A stretch of 32,804 nucleotides of DNA, taken from Necropsobacter massiliensis. GTDB lineage: Bacteria; Pseudomonadota; Gammaproteobacteria; Enterobacterales; Pasteurellaceae. How positions within the stretch are numbered: position 1 is the stretch's first letter; the number at the start of each line of letters is the position of its first letter. The notes under the pieces were generated by a model. That model was given only the letters and a program-made list of their open reading frames with translations. It did no database searches and had not been told where the DNA came from. This document shows, piece after piece, positions 27,271 through 32,804 of this stretch. The position numbers and the translations under genes were made by a program. The DNA lies in contig NZ_LN776199.1 of NCBI RefSeq assembly GCF_000827595.2, positions 1 through 32,804 on the forward strand, read 5' to 3'.

Positions 27271-28553
27271 AATATCGTTTATTCGTCTCTTTTCTGCTGG
27301 AGGTCATACTGGCTGTCGGTATTGCATGGCTATTCGGCTGGTTTGCCAAAGATTTTCTTTTTTGGTTTGTGATCATTCTGGTTTTGCTGTTAAGCCGTCA
27401 TCATTATAACGAATATCATTTGTTACGCTTGCTTTCGCCGGATATTCAGCGTAATTCCCGCGGCGGTTTATTGGAATATTTTTCGCAGGCGGCGGCATAT
27501 CAGCGCCACCGCAGCCGTAAGGATAAAATTAAAACGCTGCGTTTGTTATCCAAGCTCAACCGCAACATGCAGTATCTGCCCGACGGCATTATTATTTTTC
27601 AGCACAGCGGTGGCATATCTTGGTGTAATCATGTCGCTCAGCAAATTTTTGATTTTTATTGGGATAAGAAAATTCAGAAAAATATTTTTAGTGTGATCTT
27701 TTACGACGAGTTCAAAAGTTATTTCAGCAAACACAAATGGCACCATCCTTTAGTGTTATTGCTGAATAACCAACGCTATATCGAAATGAATATTAATAAA
27801 TACGACGAACGCACCTATTTAATGATTGCGCGTGATGTGACCCAGTTCATTCGCCTGCTGCATTCACGGCAAACTTTCTTAACCAATATGAATCATGAAT
27901 TGCGCACGCCGTTGACCGTGATTCAAGGTTATTTGGAGTTGTTGGAGGCGGAAAACGGCGGCTCGGCGCTGCATGCCAAAGCGTTGCAGGCAATGAAAGC
28001 GCAAAGCGAACGCATGGCGACCTTGCTACAGCAGTTGAATATTCTGGCAAAAATAGAGATTTCTTCAAATAAAGCTCATCATTTGGTTGATATGTCGTCG
28101 TTGATTTTGGCGTTACAGAAAAATACCGCCGTGCTGAATGACAATCAGCATCAGATTATTTTTGCCGTTGAGCCGGATCTGAGCGTGATGGGCGATGAAT
28201 CCCAACTGCAAAGTGCGGTGTCCAATTTGATCTATAATGCGATAAAACATGCGGGACAGGGTGCGACCATTCATATTGCTTGGCAACGCTGCGAACAAGG
28301 CGCCGAATTCAGCGTGTCCGATAACGGCATCGGCATCGCCGCCCGACATTTACCGCATCTGACGGAACGTTTCTATCGCGTGGATGAATCCCGTACCAAG
28401 CATACCGGCGGCACCGGTTTAGGGCTGGCAATTGTTAAACATGCGCTGGAACAGCACGATTCTTATCTGGATATTCAAAGTACGCAAGGAAAAGGCAGCC
28501 GTTTTAGTTTTGTGATAAAAAAACGCTATATTGTGAAAGGTAATCAAGCATAA
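27267..28553 (+). CDS. phoR: Phosphate sensor histidine kinase PhoR
   Basis: PhoR controls PhoB and senses transport state through PstSCAB. The 428-aa protein has two closely spaced N-terminal membrane helices (about 7-26 and 29-44) with almost no periplasmic loop, a PAS domain (about 95-195), the H-box [14 protein letters not shown] with His210, the N-box [10 protein letters not shown], and G-boxes DNGIGI and GTGLGLAIV. This is the usual E. coli PhoR plan. In most bacteria PhoU links PhoR to Pst; it is absent from this locus. Confidence 0.96.
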   Translation: MKYRLFVSFLLEVILAVGIAWLFGWFAKDFLFWFVIILVLLLSRHHYNEYHLLRLLSPDIQRNSRGGLLEYFSQAAAYQRHRSRKDKIKTLRLLSKLNRNMQYLPDGIIIFQHSGGISWCNHVAQQIFDFYWDKKIQKNIFSVIFYDEFKSYFSKHKWHHPLVLLLNNQRYIEMNINKYDERTYLMIARDVTQFIRLLHSRQTFLTNMNHELRTPLTVIQGYLELLEAENGGSALHAKALQAMKAQSERMATLLQQLNILAKIEISSNKAHHLVDMSSLILALQKNTAVLNDNQHQIIFAVEPDLSVMGDESQLQSAVSNLIYNAIKHAGQGATIHIAWQRCEQGAEFSVSDNGIGIAARHLPHLTERFYRVDESRTKHTGGTGLGLAIVKHALEQHDSYLDIQSTQGKGSRFSFVIKKRYIVKGNQA

Positions 28554-28560
28554 ACGAATA

Positions 28561-28595
28561 AAAAAAAGCGTCTCTTTTGTGGGGGGAGAGACGCT
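28561..28595 (-). terminator. Intrinsic terminator of the candidate sRNA and of sfsA
   Basis: A 9-bp stem (28567-28575 with 28587-28595) around an 11-nt loop is followed on the minus strand by a run of T. The plus strand lacks a T-tract after the stem, so this element serves minus-strand transcripts: the sRNA, and sfsA if it reads through. Confidence 0.88.
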
Positions 28596-28630
28596 GAAAT
28601 GTTGGAGTGATTATCTATTATTGTTTGAAT
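28561..28630 (-). ncRNA. Candidate Fur-regulated small RNA (about 70 nt)
   Basis: No gene is annotated between phoR and sfsA, but the minus strand carries a complete small transcription unit. A TTGACA/17 bp/TATCAT promoter predicts a start at about A28630. The transcript has an unstructured A/U-rich 5' half containing AAUAAU and CACUCCAACAUUUC. It ends in a 9-bp stem AGCGUCUCU/AGAGACGCU with loop CCCCCCACAAA and a U-rich tail. Two Fur-box-like sites cover the promoter. Iron-responsive Hfq-dependent sRNAs such as RyhB, and HrrF in H. influenzae, share this plan. The C6 loop could pair with G-rich Shine-Dalgarno regions. Homology to a known sRNA is not shown, and the start site is inferred. Confidence 0.7.
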
Positions 28631-28636
28631 GGCTAG

Positions 28637-28688
28637 ATGATAATTGTTCTCAAATAGATTGTCAACACAAAAATGAAAATTATTCTCA
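28637..28688 (-). promoter_or_regulatory. Sigma-70 promoter with two Fur-box-like sites
   Basis: On the minus strand a consensus -35 TTGACA (28660-28665) is followed by a 17-bp spacer and TATCAT (28637-28642). Site 1 (28638-28652, plus strand TGATAATTGTTCTCA) overlaps the -10 and spacer. Site 2 (28674-28688, TGAAAATTATTCTCA) lies just upstream of the -35. Each matches the Fur 7-1-7 consensus TGATAATNATTATCA at 12 of 14 positions. Fur with iron would occlude the promoter; iron loss would open it. Confidence 0.75.
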
Positions 28689-28696
28689 ATTATATT

Positions 28697-29416
28697 TTAT
28701 TTGCCGAGATAAGGTACCACCTCGGTCAGCGAAAGTGCGGTCGGAATTTCGTCTGAAATGTCAAATTTTCCTGCATAAGCATACACTTCAACTCCTTCGT
28801 CTATTGCCTGACGTAGCAGGCGATCATAATCGGGATCGATATATTCGGCGACGTTAAAACGGTCAAAACCGTTATGTAGACCGGCAAAAAAGACGACTGC
28901 GCGATGCCCTTGTCTTTTCATCGCCATTAGCTCCCTGACGTGTTTCTGTCCACGCGTGGTGACCGCATCGGGAAACATGCCGATATTGCCTTTTACCAGC
29001 GTGACGGATTTCACTTCCACGTAGCAGTCCGGTACATGTTCTCCCCGCAGCAGAAAATCAATCCGGCTGTTTTCTTCGCCGTATTTTACTTCCGGCAGGA
29101 TTTGATCATACATCGCCAGTTCTTTAATGTGTTTGTGCTGTAATGCCTCCAGCGTCAGCTGATTGGAACGATGCGTATTAATGCAAACCAAGCGACCGTC
29201 TTTTAACTGTGTGAGTTCCCATGAATGGGGATATTTGCGCGTTTTGCTGTCGGAGGTGGAATACCAAATTCGATCGCCTTTCTCCCCGCATCCGGTCATC
29301 GCACCGGTATTGGCACAATGAATAGTCAGCATTTCACCATTTGCCAGCTCGACATCGGCAAGAAACCGTTTATAACGGCGGATTAGGGTAGCAGGTTGTA
29401 GGTGGGGGAGTTGCAT
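28697..29416 (-). CDS. sfsA: DNA/RNA nuclease SfsA (sugar fermentation stimulation protein)
   Basis: SfsA family members have an N-terminal OB-like region and a PD-(D/E)XK-like nuclease fold. Their cellular role is unclear despite the sugar-fermentation name. The 239-aa protein shows [20 protein letters not shown] followed by [13 protein letters not shown] (the likely D...ExK catalytic pair) and [25 protein letters not shown] precedes the ATG. A perfect inverted repeat starts within 10 nt upstream of the start codon. A USS near the 3' end encodes Thr-Ala-Leu. Confidence 0.95.
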   Translation of the reverse strand: MQLPHLQPATLIRRYKRFLADVELANGEMLTIHCANTGAMTGCGEKGDRIWYSTSDSKTRKYPHSWELTQLKDGRLVCINTHRSNQLTLEALQHKHIKELAMYDQILPEVKYGEENSRIDFLLRGEHVPDCYVEVKSVTLVKGNIGMFPDAVTTRGQKHVRELMAMKRQGHRAVVFFAGLHNGFDRFNVAEYIDPDYDRLLRQAIDEGVEVYAYAGKFDISDEIPTALSLTEVVPYLGK

Positions 29417-29425
29417 GAGGTTTCC

Positions 29426-29460
29426 TTAAACTATACTGAGTTGTTTTCAGTATAGTTTAA
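29426..29460. promoter_or_regulatory. Perfect 14-bp inverted repeat abutting the sfsA ribosome-binding site
   Basis: TTAAACTATACTGA (29426-29439) and TCAGTATAGTTTAA (29447-29460) are exact inverse complements around 7 nt. There is no terminator T-tract. It touches the AAGGA of sfsA, so as DNA it could be an operator and as RNA a stem that masks the ribosome-binding site. TATACT inside each arm could also serve as a -10. The rest of the 166-bp gap to 29583 is AT-rich with no gene visible. Confidence 0.8.
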
Positions 29461-29582
29461 AGTAATTAAGTGTAAATTTCATAAAAAGTGCAATATTATA
29501 TGCGCAAAAATCGTGCAGAAATGTGTTAGGTATTCGTAAACCTGAGTTTGAATAGATTTATAGTATTTTCAGAAAAATATTT

Positions 29583-30818
29583 CTAAATTAATTTCAAATT
29601 TGGGAAAACCCACCGTATTCGTTTATTATCAACATCCAGTTCTCGAACTAAAAATGCTATGTTATCTCCTGGTTCAAGCGTGATATATAAATATTTATTA
29701 CTCTCGATTTTATATCTTGGTTCATCATTTTTAGCAATAAAAAGTTCATCACATGGTTCAATATTAATTATAGACTCGGCATAAAAATAAATCGTTTGTG
29801 TTATTGATAGGGTATTTTTAAATAATAAAGAGGAACTACCAGATGTTTCTATTTTCAGACTGTTTTCAGAATATAAAGATGGTTCCAAACTGACATTCAT
29901 ACAACCACAGGTTTTTGCTTCCTGTAGTAAAATAATGTTCGGAGAGGTATATTCTTTTTGGCAAAAATTAATAAGACTATTACGTGTAATATGGTATTCA
30001 ATGTAGTGCTTTATTCTAAACTTCTGACCTTGTTGATAATATTTATCAGAAAATAATTTATGGTAGGAATATTCCCCGCCTTTTCGGTGTGCCCGCGTAA
30101 CATGTAAACCTTCAACTAATTCATTTTCAAATGTATATTCTATACCGGTTTCCCCTGCGTTAAGACGAATTCCCCAAGCAGGAGGACAATTATATTTAAC
30201 CGGCAAAAATACTATTTTTCCATGATCTACAGCATATAAGTTAATTATTGTAGAATCAATACCATAACATTGAAGAAATTTCTCTTTCTGCATTTCAGTA
30301 TAAGCATAATTTTTATAATCTGACCATGCATCTTTAAAACCCACAATTACTCCGGCTTGATAGACATAATTATTCTTTTTTTTCAGTAAATTTATTTTAT
30401 ATCGAACTTCATCAGCGGCAAATGGCGCAACACAGTTGTATAAAAAACTACACTCCCAAATATCATAAGTGCAATACAGTTTTGTTTTATCTTTAATTTG
30501 TTTAAATACAGTGAATTCTTTTTGTGGAAACCAAATATCAGAATCATAAAGTGCTACCAGATCGTAGTGATATTGTTCAGCGATATTAGCTGCTGAAATT
30601 TGACGATCTATTAGCATTTCAGGATATTTATTAGCAGCAGGAAATATCTTTAGACCATTTGAGAGTAATATATTCTGTTTATTAATAGATAATCCATAGG
30701 AAATTACACCGATATCACCATTGTAATCTGTTTCTTTTAGACTAAGGATAAAAGGGATAACGTGTTCGTACCAAAGTTTATTATTATCATCAATAGCTGT
30801 AAGTATAATTTTTTTCAT
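29583..30818 (-). CDS. Putative GT8-like glycosyltransferase
   Basis: This is a 411-aa cytoplasmic protein with no signal peptide. Residues 1-250 look like a GT-A-fold transferase: start KKIILTAID, a metal-binding DxD as YDSDIW (92-94), YQAGVIVGF (153-161) in the position of the GT8 NAGV motif, and a late EGLHVTRAHRK with His. The C-terminal part (about 300-411) is beta-rich and I do not recognise it. The frame opens at 30857, but ATG at 30818 gives a 4-nt spacing from the previous stop and avoids a 35-nt overlap, so I use it. The DNA is visibly more AT-rich than the rest of the window and has no USS, suggesting recent acquisition. Acceptor is unknown; the adhesin at 32084 is a candidate. Confidence 0.68.
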   Translation of the reverse strand: MKKIILTAIDDNNKLWYEHVIPFILSLKETDYNGDIGVISYGLSINKQNILLSNGLKIFPAANKYPEMLIDRQISAANIAEQYHYDLVALYDSDIWFPQKEFTVFKQIKDKTKLYCTYDIWECSFLYNCVAPFAADEVRYKINLLKKKNNYVYQAGVIVGFKDAWSDYKNYAYTEMQKEKFLQCYGIDSTIINLYAVDHGKIVFLPVKYNCPPAWGIRLNAGETGIEYTFENELVEGLHVTRAHRKGGEYSYHKLFSDKYYQQGQKFRIKHYIEYHITRNSLINFCQKEYTSPNIILLQEAKTCGCMNVSLEPSLYSENSLKIETSGSSSLLFKNTLSITQTIYFYAESIINIEPCDELFIAKNDEPRYKIESNKYLYITLEPGDNIAFLVRELDVDNKRIRWVFPNLKLI

Positions 30819-30822
30819 AGCA

Positions 30823-31965
30823 TTACTTCTCAAACAACCGCTTAAGTTCTTTCTCATATAAGTAAATATTCATCGGATTAGTCGGTTGCAGGGAGTCCAG
30901 ATATTCATTCGCCCGTTTAACATAGCCTTTATGATTTTTATCATGATTATCAATAACATCAAGCAATACTTTGGCACCATCGAACGCATCAAATTGATCA
31001 TAATAATAGCCCACCCCTTTCGGCAGTAATTTTGAATTATGAATAAACGGATAACCACCATAAAGCGCATCGTTATAAGCATAATTTAATCCGTTTTCCC
31101 ATTGGTGACTAAGCACGATATCAACATAACGGGTTAAGAAATCTGGCATTTGATAGCGTCCTTCGACGGTCATAATATTATTTTTAACGATCTCCGTGCG
31201 ACCGATAAAATTAAAGAAAGTTGGATGATCTTTTTTATCATAAGTATTACAGGCGTAAAAATGTTTAATTTTTTCCGGCGCTGTCCGATAAGCCTGTTCA
31301 GTAATCAAAATAGGAGTAAAACAGTTTTTAAAAATAAAAATATTCGGTTCAAAACAAGCGATTCGTTTAGATTTTTTGTCAGGATCCGGTTTATAACCGA
31401 ATTCAAGATTGTGTTCTTTTTTGATGCGATTAATCACTTTGTCACAGAATGTTGGCGCCCAGATTGCAGGCACTTGATAAGAATTACAATGATGCATAAT
31501 TGCGAAATAATCGGCGCAGGTATTCATATTTTGCGGAATAAGCCAGTTAGCATCAAATAATGTACCGTTAAAAGTGCGGTTCGGATTTTTGCCAAAAATA
31601 AAGTATTCAATATCCATAATATAGTCTGGCCCCATTTTATAACAGACTATTTTGCCGCCGTGGTCGTGCATACGGGTCATATATTGATATTCAATCGCCA
31701 GCGTGCCTTCAATTAAGACATCAAGCTCATCCACCACATCATCAATATAAGAAAATTTTAAATCCAGATCATCCAGCATAAAGCCCTCAGGCGGTGTTGC
31801 CCGTTTTTCCGGCCCCCATGAAACTAAAACCACGTCCTCCACCAATGAGGAGGCTTTAAATAACTGATACAGAAAAATGACATTTTGATTTGCGCCGTTT
31901 GCCCAAATATCGGTAATTTGAGCTTCCAGATTAAAGGTGATACCAATTTTATATTTACGTGACAT
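30823..31965 (-). CDS. DUF2827-like protein, putative GT-B glycosyltransferase
   Basis: This is a 380-aa cytoplasmic protein resembling the DUF2827 family. The N-terminus (YKIGITFNLEAQITDIWANGANQN) looks like the donor-side start of a GT-B fold. Residues 281-320 (VDIVLSHQWENGLNYAYNDALYGGYPFIHN) resemble the C-terminal nucleotide-sugar site of GT4-like enzymes. AAGGA precedes the ATG, and a 4-nt gap couples it to the next gene. A USS at 31572 suggests longer residence than its partner. Family recall is from pattern memory, and no substrate can be named. It lies directly after the trimeric autotransporter gene but behind a terminator, so it probably has its own promoter in 31966-32030. Confidence 0.65.
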   Translation of the reverse strand: MSRKYKIGITFNLEAQITDIWANGANQNVIFLYQLFKASSLVEDVVLVSWGPEKRATPPEGFMLDDLDLKFSYIDDVVDELDVLIEGTLAIEYQYMTRMHDHGGKIVCYKMGPDYIMDIEYFIFGKNPNRTFNGTLFDANWLIPQNMNTCADYFAIMHHCNSYQVPAIWAPTFCDKVINRIKKEHNLEFGYKPDPDKKSKRIACFEPNIFIFKNCFTPILITEQAYRTAPEKIKHFYACNTYDKKDHPTFFNFIGRTEIVKNNIMTVEGRYQMPDFLTRYVDIVLSHQWENGLNYAYNDALYGGYPFIHNSKLLPKGVGYYYDQFDAFDGAKVLLDVIDNHDKNHKGYVKRANEYLDSLQPTNPMNIYLYEKELKRLFEK

Positions 31966-32027
31966 AAAGAATTCCTTGCAAGACAGTGATTGGTGATGAT
32001 TGTATATGGATATATTCTAGTTGTTTA

Positions 32028-32065
32028 TAAATAAAATTTCACCTACACGATGGTGTAGGTGAAAT
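32028..32065 (-). terminator. Strong intrinsic terminator after the autotransporter gene
   Basis: ATTTCACCTACAC (32036-32048) pairs perfectly with GTGTAGGTGAAAT (32053-32065) around a GATG tetraloop. On the minus strand the stem runs into TTTATTTAT. It lies about 20 nt past the adhesin stop and should separate adhesin transcripts from the glycosyltransferase genes. Confidence 0.88.
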
Positions 32066-32083
32066 GTATTGACCTTTAGCCGA

Positions 32084-32804
32084 TTATTTCCATTGATACC
32101 CGATACCGGCACCCACATTATAATCGCCTTGCGTCGTTGCGCCAGCGCTGACTTTAAAGATCACCTTATTATTATCGGAAAGTTTAGAGTAACCGACGGC
32201 AACCGCACTTTGACCGTTATAGTTACCGACCCCCATACCGACAAGGTTGGCTCCCGGCTGAGTGACCTGCGGAATATTAGCGACGGCAACTGCGCCGGCG
32301 ATACCGGCACGCAGTTTACGATCTGTTTTACGCAAATCGGAAGAAACCTGATCTAACTGGCGTTTATTTACCGCATCGGTAGGATTTACACCGTCAGCAA
32401 CATGGGTAATGCGGCGTTCATGTCCGACACTGCCGACCGAAACTGTATTCGCTTCATTAGCAACGGAATTGGCGCCGATTGCAACAGAATTTTCTGCGCT
32501 CGCCTGCGCATTCTGGCCGACTGCGGTGGCATTTTTCGCACTTGCCCGAGAATTCTGACCTACCGCAGTTGTATTTTCCGCGGTTGCTTGTGCTTTATTA
32601 CCAAATGCGGAAGCATTGGTTTTATTTGCAACCGAATCAGCACCGTATTTAGTTGTTGAATCGTCGCCATCATCTTCACCCAGCACTCTTTGTGCGGAAC
32701 TTGCCGCCGCAGAAGCAGAAGATGCCGCCGATGTTGCTGAACTGCTTGCAGAACTTGCCGAACTTGAAGCACTAGAAGCTGAGCTTTCCGCGCTGGATGC
32801 AGAA
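32084..32804 (-). CDS. YadA-like trimeric autotransporter adhesin, C-terminal part (5' end outside window)
   Basis: The frame is open to the window edge, so the gene is partial; 239 residues are visible. From N to C they show a Ser/Ala-only stretch (32696-32804, about 35 residues with one Glu), an acidic patch LGEDDGDDS, and four 14-residue YadA-type head repeats of the AVGQNxxASAxNxx kind (32441-32608). A neck containing HVADGVNPTDAVNKRQLDQV, a short coiled coil, and the membrane anchor domain follow, ending YQWK with the usual terminal aromatic. Such proteins trimerise, insert a 12-strand barrel and bind host surfaces or each other. A GTG at 32686 is in frame but is internal, not a start. 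A USS lies in the anchor. Confidence 0.92.
   Translation of the reverse strand, partial: SASSAESSASSASSSASSASSSATSAASSASAAASSAQRVLGEDDGDDSTTKYGADSVANKTNASAFGNKAQATAENTTAVGQNSRASAKNATAVGQNAQASAENSVAIGANSVANEANTVSVGSVGHERRITHVADGVNPTDAVNKRQLDQVSSDLRKTDRKLRAGIAGAVAVANIPQVTQPGANLVGMGVGNYNGQSAVAVGYSKLSDNNKVIFKVSAGATTQGDYNVGAGIGYQWK
32441..32608 (-). repeat. Four 42-bp coding repeats (YadA head motifs)
   Basis: The encoded 14-residue units begin AFGNKAQ, AVGQNSR, AVGQNAQ and AIGANSV and then continue with SVGS. They form the left-handed parallel beta-roll of YadA-like heads. Near-identical DNA in the middle two units would permit unit gain or loss by recombination. Confidence 0.85.

Larger units (their letters stand above)
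185..32210. repeat. Dispersed Hin-type DNA uptake signal sequences (AAGTGCGGT)
   Basis: Exact 9-mers in either orientation were read at 185, 207, 2925, 7445, 7660, 9528, 11260, 11348, 12334, 12376, 13706, 13734, 15282, 15799, 18798, 19096, 19262, 20695, 21401, 21431, 26685, 28211, 28733, 31572 and 32202. These promote self-DNA uptake in competent Pasteurellaceae. Several sit as inverted pairs that double as hairpins. They are sparse in the pst permease genes and absent from the GT8-like gene. The list was made by eye and may miss one or two. Confidence 0.9.

Noticed and set aside
28579-28857. 92-codon plus-strand frame over the phoR-sfsA gap
   Set aside because: It is largely antisense to sfsA, has no recognisable protein features, and its start lies in the sRNA terminator.
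30819-30857. Upstream ATG for the GT8-like gene (13 extra residues)
   Set aside because: It would overlap the preceding gene by 35 nt, and the extra residues MRKNLSGCLRSNA look like read-through of the other gene's end. The ATG at 30818 is better placed.
32684-32686. GTG as the start of a short 200-aa autotransporter gene
   Set aside because: The frame continues upstream in register through a Ser/Ala tract to the window edge, so this is an internal codon of a longer gene.

Overview
The window comes from a gamma-proteobacterium of the family Pasteurellaceae. The main evidence is the 9-mer AAGTGCGGT or its complement, seen by eye about 25 times, roughly one per 1.3 kb. This is the Hin-type DNA uptake signal sequence (USS) of the Haemophilus influenzae / Pasteurella multocida / Aggregatibacter / Actinobacillus succinogenes / Basfia group. 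Gene content agrees: sapABCDF, a short tyrR, a TyrZ-type tyrosyl-tRNA synthetase, and pstSCAB directly followed by phoBR. The genus cannot be fixed from the sequence alone. Most of the window is ordinary chromosomal backbone. The right-hand 3 kb looks accessory.

Layout, left to right. 1-268: a gene-poor edge with a GGCAAC hexamer repeat and a USS-dyad terminator. 269-5705 (minus): sapABCDF, an antimicrobial-peptide/heme/dipeptide-type ABC importer. 5772-9356 (plus): ycjX, ycjF, tyrR. 9386-10871 (minus): pdxS-pdxT, the DXP-independent PLP synthase, with its MocR-type activator pdxR (10973-12376, plus) divergent from it. 12395-18756 (minus): tsaE-amiB-mutL-miaA-hfq-hflX, a compact conserved housekeeping run. 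18863-21321 (minus): sucrose-6-phosphate hydrolase and fructokinase, separated by an intrinsic terminator. 21451-22638 (minus): tyrS. 22854-28553 (plus): pstSCAB-phoBR, headed by a clear Pho box. 28697-29416 (minus): sfsA. 29583-31965 (minus): two putative glycosyltransferase genes. 32084 to the window edge (minus): the C-terminal part of a YadA-like trimeric autotransporter adhesin.

Two items stand out. First, the phoR/sfsA intergenic space appears to hold an unannotated small RNA on the minus strand. It has TTGACA, a 17-bp spacer and TATCAT. Two Fur-box-like sites (each 12/14 to the 7-1-7 consensus) lie over and just upstream of the promoter. A 9-bp GC-rich hairpin with a C6 loop and a U-tract ends the unit after about 70 nt. 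This is the architecture of an iron-starvation sRNA (RyhB/HrrF-type function). Second, the adhesin has a Ser/Ala low-complexity segment, and the next two genes encode a DUF2827-like (GT-B-like) protein and a GT8-like protein with a DSD motif. The three together suggest an adhesin with its own glycosylation cassette; the distal glycosyltransferase gene is AT-rich and has no USS, which suggests acquisition.

Smaller points: SapD and SapF both deviate at catalytic ABC residues; TyrR is short and has Ser in place of the Walker B Glu; HflX has an N-terminal extension that contains a USS hairpin; a perfect 14-bp inverted repeat abuts the sfsA ribosome-binding site.
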